Part shown: positions 26,471-35,673 of the stretch, one piece after another
How the letters are laid out: every line of letters starts with the position of its first letter
Position numbering within the stretch: position 1 is the first letter of the stretch
Source: Streptomyces sp. Y2F8-2
GTDB lineage: Bacteria > Actinomycetota > Actinomycetes > Streptomycetales > Streptomycetaceae
Direction of reading: 5' to 3'
Length of the DNA stretch: 64,000 nucleotides
Assembly (NCBI RefSeq): GCF_014905555.1
Contig: NZ_BNGS01000003.1
Span: 372,001 to 436,000 of the forward strand
Translations under genes and position numbers: made by a program
The notes under the pieces: model-generated
Told to the model about the DNA's origin: nothing
Databases searched by the model: none
Seen by the model: only the letters and a program-made list of their open reading frames with translations

Positions 26471-27697
26471 ATGTCCCTAGAGTCCGAGGCCGATCACCCC
26501 GGGGAAGCGGTGCTTCCCGGCACGCTGTCCGAGGCGCTGCACGCGGAACTCGTCGCCTTCCGTCGCGACCTGCACATGCACCCGGAACTCGGCCACCAGG
26601 AGTTCCGTACGACCGCCGCGATCAAGGCCCGCCTGGAGCAGGCGGGTCTCACGCCGCGCGTCCTCGACACCGGGACCGGACTCGTGTGTGACATCGGCGA
26701 CCCGGACGGCGTACGCCCCATGCTCGCGCTCCGCGCGGACATCGACGCGCTCCCCATCCCGGACACCAAGACCGACTGCGCCTACCGCTCCACCGTGCCG
26801 GACCGCGCCCACGCCTGCGGCCACGACGTGCACACCACGGTCGTCCTCGGCGCCGGACTCGTCCTCGCCGAGCTGCACCGCGAGGGGCGGCTGCCGCGGC
26901 CGGTGCGGCTGGTCTTCCAGGCCGCCGAGGAGGTCCTGCCGGGCGGGGCCGCCGACGCCATCGAGTCCGGTGTCCTGGAGGGAGTCGGGCGGATCATCGC
27001 CGTGCACTGCGACCCCAAGGTCGACGCCGGGCGCATCGGGCTGCGGCACGGCCCCATCACCTCCGCCTGCGACCGGCTCGAGGTCGCGCTCGACGGCCCG
27101 GGCGGTCACACCGCGCGCCCGCACCTCACCACGGACCTGGTGCTGGCCGCCGCGCGTGTCGCCGCAGAGGTGCCGGGGATGGTCGCGCGCCGCGTCGACG
27201 CCCGCAGCGGGCTCTCGGTCACCTGGGGGCGCATCGAGTCCGGGCACGCCTGCAACGTGATCCCCCAGCACGCCGAGATCTCCGGGACCGTACGCTGCCT
27301 GGACCTCGACGCCTGGCGTCAGGCGCCGGACCTGGTGCACGCGGCGGTCGACGAGATCGCCAACCAGTACAAGGCCAAGCCCGAGATCAACTACGTCCGC
27401 GGGGTGCCGCCGGTCGTCAACGAGGCCGGCGCCACCGAACTCCTGCGCGACGCGATGACCGCGCGGCGCGGTGCCCACTCGGTGGAGGACACCGAGCAGA
27501 GCCTCGGCGGCGAGGACTTCTCCTGGTACCTGGAGAAGGTGCCCGGCGCCATGGCCCGCCTCGGCGTCCGCCGCCCCGGGGACCGCGTGGTGCGGGACCT
27601 GCACCAGGGGGACTTCGACGCGGACGAGCACGCCATCACGGTGGGCGTGGAACTGTTCACGGCGGCGGCACTGCTGGACGCGGTGGAGAGAGCGTGA
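26471..27697 (+). CDS. M20 family amidohydrolase
   Basis: A 408-residue metal-dependent amidohydrolase of peptidase family M20 (hippurate / IAA-amino-acid hydrolase type), which cleaves N-acyl amino acids and similar amides in the cytoplasm. Motifs: RRDLHMHPELGHQEF, LRADIDALPI, the metal ligands in HACGHDVHT and the catalytic EE of QAAEEVLPGGA, then a dimerisation domain (GGHTARPH) and the last metal site LGGEDFSWYL. It lies just upstream of the nucleoside importer, but a hairpin separates them. The ATG at 26471 is used; GTG at 26459 is also possible. Substrate unknown. Confidence 0.88.
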   Translation: MSLESEADHPGEAVLPGTLSEALHAELVAFRRDLHMHPELGHQEFRTTAAIKARLEQAGLTPRVLDTGTGLVCDIGDPDGVRPMLALRADIDALPIPDTKTDCAYRSTVPDRAHACGHDVHTTVVLGAGLVLAELHREGRLPRPVRLVFQAAEEVLPGGAADAIESGVLEGVGRIIAVHCDPKVDAGRIGLRHGPITSACDRLEVALDGPGGHTARPHLTTDLVLAAARVAAEVPGMVARRVDARSGLSVTWGRIESGHACNVIPQHAEISGTVRCLDLDAWRQAPDLVHAAVDEIANQYKAKPEINYVRGVPPVVNEAGATELLRDAMTARRGAHSVEDTEQSLGGEDFSWYLEKVPGAMARLGVRRPGDRVVRDLHQGDFDADEHAITVGVELFTAAALLDAVERA

Positions 27698-27701
27698 GGC
27701 G

Positions 27702-27719
27702 ACGGCCCTGCGGGGCCGT
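27702..27719 (+). terminator. terminator hairpin after amidohydrolase
   Basis: A 7-bp stem (27702-27708 ACGGCCC with 27713-27719) and a 4-base loop, immediately after the amidohydrolase stop. Confidence 0.6.
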
Positions 27720-27856
27720 TGCGCGGTCGGACGCAACATGTCCGTAAGCCATTCGTCCATGGTCCGCAACGGTGTGCGACGAGGGGTAAGACTCCGAGTT
27801 CAGACAGTGTTTGCCTCGAATCGATAACGGCTTCGCGAGAGGTGTTTTTCTGACAT

Positions 27857-27868
27857 CTACGCGCGTTA
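27857..27868 (+). promoter_or_regulatory. Nucleoside-regulon palindrome, BMP gene
   Basis: CTACGCGCGTTA, ten of twelve bases matching the palindrome CTACGCGCGTAG found before add, deoC and the purine nucleoside phosphorylase gene. It overlaps a likely -10 element TACGAT (27867-27872), so a bound protein would block transcription. The BMP start is 106 bases downstream. Confidence 0.65.
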
Positions 27869-27973
27869 CGATGCCGCGAAGCCGACGCCGCAGGGGCGCC
27901 TCGGCTCAAGCACCGGCATGGTGCTCACATCAAGCGCCGACATGGCGCTCAGGTCAGGTGAAGGAGCCTTCCC

Positions 27974-29029
27974 GTGCGCCGGGTAGCAAAGCTTTCCGCT
28001 GCGTGTATCGCGACCGCAGCCCTCGCCGTGACTGCCACTGCCTGTGGCAGCACCTCTTCCGACAACAGCAGCTCGCCGTCGTCCTCCAGCGGCGGCAAGG
28101 GCATCAAGATCGGCCTTGCCTACGACGTCGGCGGCCGTGGTGACCGCTCCTTCAACGACTCCGCCGCGCGTGGTGCCGACAAGGCCGAGAAGGAATTGGG
28201 CGGCTCCATAAAGGAGCTGACCGCGAAGACGTCGGACACCGAGGCCGACCGCGAGCAGCGTCTGCAGGACCTGGCGGACGCGGGTTACAACCCGATCGTC
28301 GCCGTCGGTTTCTCCTACGCCCCCGCCGTGACCAAGATCGCCGCGAAGTACCCGAAGACCAGCTTCGGCCTCGTCGACTCGGTCGTTCAGGGCGCGAACG
28401 TCAACAGCATCACGTTCACCGAGGAGCAGGGCTCCTACCTCGCCGGTGTCGCCGCGGCGCTGAAGACCAAGAAGGACCACGTCGGCTTCATCGGCGGCGT
28501 CGACAACCCGCTGATCAAGAAGTTCGAGGCGGGTTACGTCCAGGGCGTGCACGACACCAACCCGAAGGTCAAGGTCGACGTCCAGTACCTGTCCCACGGT
28601 CAGGACTTCTCCGGCTTCTCCAGCCCCGACAAGGGGCAGCAGGCCGCGCAGGGCATGCTGGACAACGGCGCCGACGTCATCTACACGGCCGCCGGCTCCT
28701 CCGGCAACGGTGCGATCGAGGCCGTGCACGGCGCCAAGGGCGCTTGGGCCATCGGCGTGGACTCCGACCAGTACAACATCCCGGGTCTGGCCCAGTACAA
28801 GAGCTCGATCCTGACCTCCATGGTCAAGAACGTCGACGTCGGTGTGTACGACTTCATCAAGTCCGTCAAGGACGGCAAGCCGCTGACCGGCAACAACGTC
28901 TACTCGCTGGCCAAGGGCGGTGTCTCGCTGGCCACCAGCGGCGGCTTCATCAACGACATCCAGCCCAAGCTGGACGCCGCGAAGAAGAAGATCGTCGACG
29001 GTCAGATCAAGGTCAAGACGACCCCGTGA
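27974..29029 (+). CDS. BMP family nucleoside-binding lipoprotein
   Basis: A 351-residue lipoprotein, the extracellular substrate-binding part of a nucleoside ABC importer. It has a signal peptide with lipidated Cys (ATACGS), a Ser-rich linker, then a periplasmic-binding fold of the BMP/PnrA family: IGLAYDVGGRGDRSFNDSA is the family hallmark, with GSSGNGAIEA and IGVDSDQY near the hinge. AAGGAG lies seven bases before the GTG start. The next gene is the ATPase, but a strong terminator and a second palindrome lie between, so the lipoprotein is probably made in excess from its own transcript. Confidence 0.93.
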   Translation: MRRVAKLSAACIATAALAVTATACGSTSSDNSSSPSSSSGGKGIKIGLAYDVGGRGDRSFNDSAARGADKAEKELGGSIKELTAKTSDTEADREQRLQDLADAGYNPIVAVGFSYAPAVTKIAAKYPKTSFGLVDSVVQGANVNSITFTEEQGSYLAGVAAALKTKKDHVGFIGGVDNPLIKKFEAGYVQGVHDTNPKVKVDVQYLSHGQDFSGFSSPDKGQQAAQGMLDNGADVIYTAAGSSGNGAIEAVHGAKGAWAIGVDSDQYNIPGLAQYKSSILTSMVKNVDVGVYDFIKSVKDGKPLTGNNVYSLAKGGVSLATSGGFINDIQPKLDAAKKKIVDGQIKVKTTP

Positions 29030-29038
29030 CCTGACAGG

Positions 29039-29073
29039 TCCGGCCGGACCGCCGACCAGGCGATCCGGCCGGA
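29039..29073 (+). terminator. hairpin after BMP gene
   Basis: TCCGGCCGGA occurs at 29039-29048 and 29064-29073; the two can pair as a 10-bp stem just after the BMP stop codon. Confidence 0.55.
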
Positions 29074-29086
29074 TCCCCGGATTTCA

Positions 29087-29128
29087 GGCTCGGCGCGGGG
29101 GCAGCTTGCACAAGCTCCCCGCCGAGCC
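29087..29128 (+). terminator. long hairpin between BMP gene and ATPase gene
   Basis: A long imperfect stem: GGCTCGGCG-C-GGGG-GC-AGCTT paired with AAGCT-CCCC-G-CCGAGCC. It separates the lipoprotein transcript from the ATPase/permease transcript. Confidence 0.7.
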
Positions 29129-29145
29129 ATAACAATGTGTCAACT

Positions 29146-29157
29146 CTACGCGTGTAG
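29146..29157 (+). promoter_or_regulatory. Nucleoside-regulon palindrome, ATPase operon
   Basis: CTACGCGTGTAG, eleven of twelve bases matching CTACGCGCGTAG. It lies 77 bases before the proposed start of the ATPase gene and just after the terminator. It is embedded in a wider inverted repeat (AACTCT at 29142-29147 and AGAGTT at 29161-29166). Confidence 0.7.
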
Positions 29158-29233
29158 CGCAGAGTTGCCGCGCTAGCGTCGCCGACGCCCGCCACCTCCC
29201 CCACGCAGCCCCTTTCCCCGAGGAGAGTGCGCC

Positions 29234-30793
29234 ATCAACGCGTCCAGCCCTCCCGCTGCCGTCGAACTGCGCGGCATCACCAAGCGTTTTCCCGGCGTCG
29301 TCGCCAACCGCGATATCGACATCACGGTCCGCACGGGCACCGTCCACGCCCTGTGCGGTGAGAACGGCGCCGGCAAGTCCACCCTGATGAAGATCCTCTA
29401 CGGCATGCAGCAGCCGGACGAGGGCACCATCACGGTCAATGGCGAACAGGTCGTCTTCCACAACCCGGGTGACGCCATCGCCCGCGGCATCGGCATGGTG
29501 CACCAGCACTTCATGCTCGCCGACAACCTCACCGTGCTGGAGAACGTCGTCCTCGGCGCGGAGAAGCTGTACGGCATCGGGAACAAGGCCCGTGCGAAGA
29601 TCAAGGAGATCTCGGACGCGTACGGTCTCAACGTCCGCCCGGACGTGCTCGTGGAGGAGCTGGGCGTCGCCGACCGCCAGCGCGTGGAGATTCTCAAGGT
29701 CCTCTACCGCGGCGCCAAGACCCTCATCCTGGACGAGCCGACCGCCGTGCTCGTGCCGCAGGAGGTCGACGCGCTTTTCGACAACCTGCGTGAGCTGAAG
29801 TCCGAGGGCCTCACCGTCATCTTCATCTCCCACAAGCTGGGCGAGGTGCTGTCGGTCGCCGACGAGATCACCGTCATCCGGCGCGGTACGACGGTCGGCA
29901 CCGCCGAGCCGTCGCGCACCACCCCCAAGCAGCTCGCCGAGATGATGGTCGGCAGCGAGCTGCCCACTCCGGAGACCGCGGAGTCCACGGTCACGGACGT
30001 CCCGATGCTCACGGTCGACGGCCTGCACCTGGCGCAGACCGACCTCGACGGCATCGAGCGGATCATCCTCGACGAGATCTCCTTCACGATCCACAAGGGC
30101 GAGGTCCTCGGCATCGCCGGTGTGGAGGGCAACGGCCAGTCCGAGCTGGTCGAGGCGATCATGGGCATGCGCCATCCGGACGCCGGCGTGATCACCCTCG
30201 ACGGCATCGACATCTCCCAGGCCGCCACCCGCAGCCGCCGCGAGGCCGGCATCGGCTACATCCCCGAGGACCGCCACCGCCACGGCCTGCTGCTGGAAGC
30301 CCCGCTGTGGGAGAACCGCATCCTCGGCCACGTCACCGAGAGGCCCAACTCGCGCGGCGGCCTCATCGACATCAAGGCGGCCCGCGCCGACACCGAGCGG
30401 ATCGTCCAGGCCTACGACGTCCGCACCCCCGGCATCGACGTCACCGCGGCCTCGCTGTCCGGCGGCAACCAGCAGAAGCTGATCGTCGGCCGCGAGATGA
30501 GCCACAACCCCAAGCTGCTCATCGCCGCCCACCCCACCCGCGGTGTGGACGTCGGCGCCCAGGCGGCCATCTGGGACTACATCCGCGAGGCCCGCCGCGA
30601 GGGCCTGGCCGTGCTGCTGATCTCCGCCGACCTGGACGAGCTGATCGGTCTCTCCGACACCCTGCGGGTGATGTACCGCGGCCGTCTGGTCGCCGACGCC
30701 GACCCCGCCACCATCACCCCCGAAGAGCTGGGCTCCGCCATGACCGGTGCGGCCACCGGCCACCTGGAGCACACAGAGGACGACGCGCGATGA
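29234..30793 (+). CDS. Nucleoside ABC importer ATPase (ATC start)
   Basis: A 519-residue duplicated ABC ATPase that drives BMP-type nucleoside import. In domain 1, Walker A is GENGAGKS (42-49) and Walker B is [10 protein letters not shown]. Domain 2 has a degenerate Walker A ([10 protein letters not shown]), signature [14 protein letters not shown] and [12 protein letters not shown], as is usual in this family. The frame has a stop at 29174 and no ATG, GTG or TTG before the ATG at 29387, which is codon 52 and would delete Walker A. The ATC at 29234 has GAGGAG nine bases upstream and gives the family length, so it is proposed as start. The stop overlaps the permease start (ATGA). Confidence 0.9.
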   Translation: MNASSPPAAVELRGITKRFPGVVANRDIDITVRTGTVHALCGENGAGKSTLMKILYGMQQPDEGTITVNGEQVVFHNPGDAIARGIGMVHQHFMLADNLTVLENVVLGAEKLYGIGNKARAKIKEISDAYGLNVRPDVLVEELGVADRQRVEILKVLYRGAKTLILDEPTAVLVPQEVDALFDNLRELKSEGLTVIFISHKLGEVLSVADEITVIRRGTTVGTAEPSRTTPKQLAEMMVGSELPTPETAESTVTDVPMLTVDGLHLAQTDLDGIERIILDEISFTIHKGEVLGIAGVEGNGQSELVEAIMGMRHPDAGVITLDGIDISQAATRSRREAGIGYIPEDRHRHGLLLEAPLWENRILGHVTERPNSRGGLIDIKAARADTERIVQAYDVRTPGIDVTAASLSGGNQQKLIVGREMSHNPKLLIAAHPTRGVDVGAQAAIWDYIREARREGLAVLLISADLDELIGLSDTLRVMYRGRLVADADPATITPEELGSAMTGAATGHLEHTEDDAR

Positions 30794-31917
30794 ACAAGCT
30801 GACCTCACGGATCGACAAGGAGCGGCTGTTCCTCGGCATCGCCGCGCCGGTGCTGGCGGTCGTCGCCGCGCTGGTCGTCACCGCCCTGGTGATCCTCGCG
30901 ACCGGCAAGAACCCCGGCCCCGCCTTCAACGACATGGTGACCTACGGCTTCGCCAGCGACAGCCAGGTCTACATCCTCAACAAGGCGACCACCTACTACC
31001 TGGCGGGCGTCTCGGTGGCCATCGGCTTCCGGATGAACCTGTTCAACATCGGCGTCGACGGCCAGTACCGGCTCGCCGCGTTCTTCGCCGCCGTCCTCGG
31101 CGGTGCGCTGACCACGCCGGGATGGCTCTCCATCATCCTGATCCTGCTCTGCGCCATGGCGACCGGCGCCGTGTGGGCGGCCATCGCCGGCATCCTGAAG
31201 GTGACCCGCGGCGTCAGCGAGGTCATCTCGACGATCATGCTGAACTCGATCGCCACCGCGATCATCGCCTACCTGCTCCAACCCGGAAAGCTGGCCCAGC
31301 TCCAGCAGGGCGGCACCGTCGTCGCCACCAAGCCGCTGCCCTCGGCCTCGCACTTCTTCAGCATCAACACCGGCCCGGCCGGTGACCTGTGGGGCTTCAT
31401 CTTCATCGCCGTGATCGTCGGCATCGCGTACTGGTTCGTGCTCGGTCGCACCCGGTTCGGTTACGACCTGCGCACCGTCGGCCAGTCCGAGAGCGCGGCG
31501 ACCGCCAGCGGTGTGTCGGTGAAGAAGATGGTCGTCACCAGCATGATCATCTCGGGTGCGGTGGCCGGTCTGATCGGCATGCCGACCCTGCTCAACGACA
31601 GCCACCAGTTCAGCAGCGACTTCCCGGCGGGCATCGGCTTCACCGGCATCGCCATCGCGCTGCTCGGCCGCAACAACCCGGTCGGCATCGCGCTCGGCGC
31701 CCTCCTCTGGGGCTTCCTGGAGCGCACCACCAACCACCTGGAATTCCAGGGCTACGACAAGGAAATCCTCGGCGTCATCCAGGGCGTCATCGTGCTGTGC
31801 GTCGTCATCGCCTACGAGGTCGTACGCCGCTACGGCCTGAAGCGCCAGCAGCAGAAGGTCGGCGCCGAACTCGCCGCCCAGGCCGCCGCCCAGACGAAGA
31901 AGCAGGAGGTGGCGTGA
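30790..31917 (+). CDS. Nucleoside ABC importer permease 1
   Basis: A 375-residue membrane permease of the BMP-associated nucleoside ABC importer (YufP-like). About eight to nine membrane helices; [22 protein letters not shown] and [15 protein letters not shown] are family motifs, and [24 protein letters not shown] is the cytoplasmic loop that contacts the ATPase. The C-terminus is a charged Ala/Lys/Gln tail. It overlaps the ATPase gene by four bases and shares a base with the next permease gene, so the importer parts are tightly coupled in translation. Confidence 0.93.
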   Translation: MNKLTSRIDKERLFLGIAAPVLAVVAALVVTALVILATGKNPGPAFNDMVTYGFASDSQVYILNKATTYYLAGVSVAIGFRMNLFNIGVDGQYRLAAFFAAVLGGALTTPGWLSIILILLCAMATGAVWAAIAGILKVTRGVSEVISTIMLNSIATAIIAYLLQPGKLAQLQQGGTVVATKPLPSASHFFSINTGPAGDLWGFIFIAVIVGIAYWFVLGRTRFGYDLRTVGQSESAATASGVSVKKMVVTSMIISGAVAGLIGMPTLLNDSHQFSSDFPAGIGFTGIAIALLGRNNPVGIALGALLWGFLERTTNHLEFQGYDKEILGVIQGVIVLCVVIAYEVVRRYGLKRQQQKVGAELAAQAAAQTKKQEVA

Positions 31918-33203
31918 TGACTGCCACGATGACCGACGCGCCGCCGCCCGCGGCGCCCAAGGCGGGCGACGCGCCCCAGCGATCCGGCCGCTCGCTCGGC
32001 CAGGTCCTCGTCCTCGTCGCGGGTGCGCTCCTGCTCCTGGCCGCGGTCCGCATGATCACCGGCTCGCAGGACCTCGACTCCGCCGGCCAGGTCAGCGCCG
32101 CCCTCGGCCTCGCCGTGCCCATCGGCCTCGCCGGTCTCGCCGGCCTGTGGTCCGAGCGAGCCGGTGTGGTCAACATCGGCCTCGAGGGCATGATGATCCT
32201 CGGCACCTTCGGCGCCGGGTGGGTCGGCTGGCAGACCAGCCCCTGGCTCGGCCTGCTGATGGGCATAGGCTTCGGCGTCGTCGGAGGCCTGGTGCACGGT
32301 GTCGCCACCATCACCTTCGGTGTCGACCACATCGTCTCCGGTGTCGCGATCAACCTGCTCGCGCTCGGCGCCACCCAGTACCTCGCCAAGCTGTTCTTCA
32401 CCAATGGCGCGGCCGCGAACGCGGGCGGCAACCCCAAGCAGTCCCCGCCGGTCGGGAACCTGCCCGACGTCACCGTGCCCGGCCTCTCCGACGGCCTGCA
32501 CTCGATCGAGAACCACCACTGGTTCCTGATCTCCGACATCGCCGGCATCCTCGGCGGCCTGGTCACCCACCTGTCCGTGATCACGGTCCTGGCAGCGGTG
32601 CTGTTCCTCGCCAGCTGGTGGCTGCTGTGGCGCACCCCGTTCGGTCTGCGGCTGCGCTCCTGCGGCGAGAACCCGACCGCCGCCGAGTCCCTCGGCGTCA
32701 ACGTCTACACCTACAAGTACGCGGCCGTAGCCGTCTCCGGCGGTCTCGCCGGCCTCGGCGGCGCCTTCCTGGCGCTGGTCACCTCGCACACGTACCTGGA
32801 GGGCCAGACCGGTGGCCGCGGCTACATCGGCCTCGCGGCGATGATCTTCGGCAACTGGCGCCCTGGCGGCCTGGCGATGGGCGCCGGACTGTTCGGCTAC
32901 TCCGACGCGCTCCAGCTGCGCAACGGCGGTACGACCGTGCACGCGCTGCTGCTCCTGCTGGTCGTCCTGCTCGTCGCCCTGGCCGGCTGGAAGCTGTACC
33001 GCAAGGCGATGGTGCAGGGCGTGGTCAGCCTGGTCATGGCCGCCCTGGTGCTGGTCTGGTACCTGCTCACCGACACGGTCCCGAGCGACTTCGTCGGCGC
33101 CACCCCGTATGTCGTCACCCTGCTTGTACTGTCGTTGTCCGCGCAGCGCCTGCGGATGCCCAAGGCCGACGGCATGCGGTACCGGAAGGGACAGGGCAAG
33201 TGA
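31917..33203 (+). CDS. Nucleoside ABC importer permease 2
   Basis: A 428-residue second permease (YufQ-like). It has a Pro/Ala-rich cytoplasmic N-terminus of about 28 residues, then helices including GLWSERAGVVNIGLEGMMILG and HIVSGVAINLLALG, the ATPase-contact loop RTPFGLRLRSCGENPTAAESLGV, and AMIFGNWRPGGLAMGAGLFG. It is longer than the usual 300-320 residues because of an extra central loop (about 165-205) and two more C-terminal hydrophobic stretches. It overlaps the cytidine deaminase start (GTGA), linking uptake to the first salvage step. Confidence 0.92.
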   Translation: MTATMTDAPPPAAPKAGDAPQRSGRSLGQVLVLVAGALLLLAAVRMITGSQDLDSAGQVSAALGLAVPIGLAGLAGLWSERAGVVNIGLEGMMILGTFGAGWVGWQTSPWLGLLMGIGFGVVGGLVHGVATITFGVDHIVSGVAINLLALGATQYLAKLFFTNGAAANAGGNPKQSPPVGNLPDVTVPGLSDGLHSIENHHWFLISDIAGILGGLVTHLSVITVLAAVLFLASWWLLWRTPFGLRLRSCGENPTAAESLGVNVYTYKYAAVAVSGGLAGLGGAFLALVTSHTYLEGQTGGRGYIGLAAMIFGNWRPGGLAMGAGLFGYSDALQLRNGGTTVHALLLLLVVLLVALAGWKLYRKAMVQGVVSLVMAALVLVWYLLTDTVPSDFVGATPYVVTLLVLSLSAQRLRMPKADGMRYRKGQGK

Positions 33204-33601
33204 CCGAGCCCGCGACGTTCGACTGGACGGCCCTCAGGGAGGAGGCGCGCGCGGCGATGTCCCGCGCCTACGCCCCCTACTCCGGCTACCGGGTCGGCGT
33301 GGCGGCCCTCGTCGAGGACGGGCGGACCGTCACCGGCTGCAACGTCGAGAACGCCTCCTACGGCCTGAGCCTGTGCGCCGAGTGCGGGCTCGTCTCGCAG
33401 TTGCGGAACACCGGGGGCGGCCGGCTCACGCACTTCACCTGCGTGAACGGCGAGGGCGAGCTGCTCGTCCCGTGCGGTCGCTGCCGCCAGCTGCTGTACG
33501 AGTTCGGGGGCCCCGATCTGCTGGTGGACTCTCCGGCGGGGGTCCTGCCGCTGTCGGAGATGCTGCCGCAGGCTTTCGGCCCGGACCATCTCACCAAGTA
33601 A
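33200..33601 (+). CDS. cdd: Cytidine deaminase
   Basis: A 133-residue homotetrameric-type cytidine deaminase that converts cytidine and deoxycytidine to the uridine forms. Zinc is bound by C59, C92 and C95, with E61 as proton carrier, in the motifs CAECG and PCGRC. The CNVENASYGLSLC segment binds the nucleoside sugar. GTG start overlaps the permease stop by four bases. A strong hairpin follows the stop, so the importer-cdd transcript mostly ends here before deoA. Confidence 0.96.
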   Translation: MTEPATFDWTALREEARAAMSRAYAPYSGYRVGVAALVEDGRTVTGCNVENASYGLSLCAECGLVSQLRNTGGGRLTHFTCVNGEGELLVPCGRCRQLLYEFGGPDLLVDSPAGVLPLSEMLPQAFGPDHLTK

Positions 33602-33609
33602 CTCCTGTG

Positions 33610-33648
33610 CGGCCCCTCTGAGTCGATCTCCACGGCTCAGAGGGGCCG
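33610..33648 (+). terminator. terminator hairpin between cdd and deoA
   Basis: A perfect 13-bp stem (33610-33622 CGGCCCCTCTGAG with 33636-33648) and a 13-base loop. deoA would depend on read-through or on its own promoter in the remaining 44 bases. Confidence 0.85.
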
Positions 33649-33692
33649 TACACCTTCGGACCTTCGGTCCTTCGAACCTCCGGAAGGAACCC

Positions 33693-34976
33693 ATGGCCAT
33701 GGACGCCATCTCCGTCATCCGCACCAAGCGGGACCGCGGTGAGCTGAGCGACGAGCAGATCGACTGGGTCATCGACGCGTACACGCGGGGTGAGGTCGCC
33801 GACGAGCAGATGTCCGCGCTCGCGATGGCCATCCTGCTCAACGGCATGAACCGCCGTGAGATCGCCCGCTGGACGGCGGCGATGATCGCGTCGGGCGAGC
33901 GCATGGACTTCTCGTCCCTCTCCCGACCGACGGCCGACAAGCACTCGACGGGCGGCGTCGGCGACAAGATCACGCTGCCGCTGGCCCCGCTGGTCGCCGC
34001 GTGCGGCGCGGCGGTCCCGCAGCTGTCGGGCCGGGGCCTCGGCCACACCGGCGGCACGCTGGACAAGCTGGAGTCGATCCCGGGCTGGCGCGCGCTGCTG
34101 TCGAACGAGGAGATGCTGTCCGTCCTGGACGGTGTCGGCGCCGTGATCTGCGCGGCGGGCGACGGCCTGGCACCCGCGGACAAGAAGCTGTACGCGCTGC
34201 GCGACGTGACGGGCACGGTGGAGGCCATCCCCCTGATCGCCTCCTCCATCATGTCGAAGAAGATCGCGGAGGGCACGGGCTCGCTGGTCCTGGACGTGAA
34301 GGTCGGCTCGGGCGCCTTCATGAAGACCCTGGACGACGCCCGTGAACTGGCGCGGACGATGGTGGGCCTCGGCACGGACCACGGCGTGAAGACGATCGCG
34401 CTGCTGACCGACATGTCGACCCCGCTGGGCCTGACCGCGGGCAACGCGCTGGAGGTCCGCGAGTCGGTGGAGGTCCTGGCGGGCGGCGGCCCGGCCGACG
34501 TGGTGGAGCTGACCATCGCCCTGGCCCGCGAGATGCTGGACGCGGCCGGGGTGAAGGACGCGGACCCGGCGAAGGCCCTGGCGGACGGCACCGCGATGGA
34601 CGTCTGGCGTCGCATGATCGTGGCCCAGGGCGGCGACCCGGACGCGCCGCTGCCGACGTCGAAGGAGCAGCACGTGATCAAGGCCCCGTCGTCGGGTGTC
34701 CTGACCCGCCTCGACGCCTACGACATCGGCGTCGCCGCCTGGCGCCTCGGCGCGGGCCGGGCCCGCAAGGAGGACCCGGTGCAGGCGGCGGCGGGCGTGG
34801 AGATGCACGCCAAGCCGGGCGACACGGTGACGGAGGGCCAGCCGCTGCTGACCCTGCACACGGACACGCCGGAGCGGTTCGCGTACGCGCTGGAGGCGGT
34901 GGAGGGTTCTTACGACATCGCGGCGCCGGGGACCGAGTTCACGGCGTCGCCGGTGGTGCTGGAACGTATCGCCTGA
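33693..34976 (+). CDS. deoA: Thymidine / pyrimidine nucleoside phosphorylase
   Basis: A 427-residue pyrimidine nucleoside phosphorylase that splits thymidine or uridine with phosphate into the base and (deoxy)ribose 1-phosphate. The N-terminal helical domain has LSDEQIDWVIDAY. The phosphate-binding KHSTGGVGDK motif is at about residue 83, SGRGLGHTGGTLDKLE is the family signature, and DVKVGSGAFMK follows. The C-terminal PYNP domain has EMHAKPGDTVTEGQPLLTLH. GGAAGGA precedes the ATG. Deoxyribose 1-phosphate made here could feed the phosphomutase at 53876 and deoC. Confidence 0.96.
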   Translation: MAMDAISVIRTKRDRGELSDEQIDWVIDAYTRGEVADEQMSALAMAILLNGMNRREIARWTAAMIASGERMDFSSLSRPTADKHSTGGVGDKITLPLAPLVAACGAAVPQLSGRGLGHTGGTLDKLESIPGWRALLSNEEMLSVLDGVGAVICAAGDGLAPADKKLYALRDVTGTVEAIPLIASSIMSKKIAEGTGSLVLDVKVGSGAFMKTLDDARELARTMVGLGTDHGVKTIALLTDMSTPLGLTAGNALEVRESVEVLAGGGPADVVELTIALAREMLDAAGVKDADPAKALADGTAMDVWRRMIVAQGGDPDAPLPTSKEQHVIKAPSSGVLTRLDAYDIGVAAWRLGAGRARKEDPVQAAAGVEMHAKPGDTVTEGQPLLTLHTDTPERFAYALEAVEGSYDIAAPGTEFTASPVVLERIA

Positions 34977-34998
34977 CCAGGTGTTTTCCCTTTCGGGT

Positions 34999-35032
34999 GA
35001 ACGGGATCGGTGGACCGCCGCCGATCCCGTTC
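34999..35032 (+). terminator. terminator hairpin after deoA
   Basis: A perfect 12-bp stem (34999-35010 GAACGGGATCGG with 35021-35032) and a 10-base loop, 22 bases after the deoA stop. Confidence 0.85.
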
Positions 35033-35071
35033 GGCATGCTGGGATCGGTGACGCAGCGATAGGAGACCGCC

Positions 35072-35656
35072 ATGAGCGCACTCACCGTCAGCCATGACCC
35101 CGAGCAGAGCTGGGACGAGCTCGTCCGGTTCTGGGAGGAGATGGAATGGCCTGAGGGCAGCAAGGTGGAGATCATCGAGGGGATCATCACCGTGTCACCT
35201 GCTCCCGCGCCCCGCCACAACGTCATCGCGGAGCTGATCCAGCGTCGCCTCTACTCCGTGATCCCCGATGACTGGGGGATCTACCAGACACTGGCCCTCG
35301 CCGTGCCGTCGCGTCTGGGCATGCTCATCCCGGACCTTGTGGTGGCTCCGCGGATGGAGTGCGCGGAATCGGACACCCACGTCCCGGCCGCCCTCGCCGA
35401 ACTCGTCGTCGAGGTGACCTCCAAGTCCAACGCCCGCCACGACCGCATCAGCAAGCCCGCCGCCTACGCCGCCACCGACATCCCGCTCTACCTCCTCGTC
35501 GACCGCTGGGCCCCCGAAGGTCCCACCGCGACGCTCTACGGAGAACCGAAGGGCGACGTTTACCGCCCGCTGGGCACCGCCAAGTTCGGTGAGGCCATCA
35601 AGCTTCCGGCTCCCTTCGATCTCGTCATCGACACCAGCGAGTTTCCGGTCGACTAG
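35072..35656 (+). CDS. Uma2 family (DUF820) endonuclease-like protein
   Basis: A 194-residue Uma2/DUF820 protein with the PD-(D/E)XK-like arrangement: KVEIIEGIITVSPAP, LIPDLVVAPRME (metal-binding Asp), LAELVVEVTSKSNARHDRISKPAAYA (E, S and K positions) and IPLYLLVDRW. It is a distant paralogue of the gene at 294 but diverges in the N-terminal third. Its ATG follows a GATAGGAGACC ribosome site. Transcribed alone between deoA and the STAS gene. Function unknown in the family. Confidence 0.82.
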   Translation: MSALTVSHDPEQSWDELVRFWEEMEWPEGSKVEIIEGIITVSPAPAPRHNVIAELIQRRLYSVIPDDWGIYQTLALAVPSRLGMLIPDLVVAPRMECAESDTHVPAALAELVVEVTSKSNARHDRISKPAAYAATDIPLYLLVDRWAPEGPTATLYGEPKGDVYRPLGTAKFGEAIKLPAPFDLVIDTSEFPVD

Positions 35657-35673
35657 AGGCACAGCCGCTGCCG

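Noticed and set aside
27698..27973. A small gene between the amidohydrolase and BMP genes
   Set aside because: Only short frames without ribosome sites; the segment is explained by a terminator, operator and promoter.
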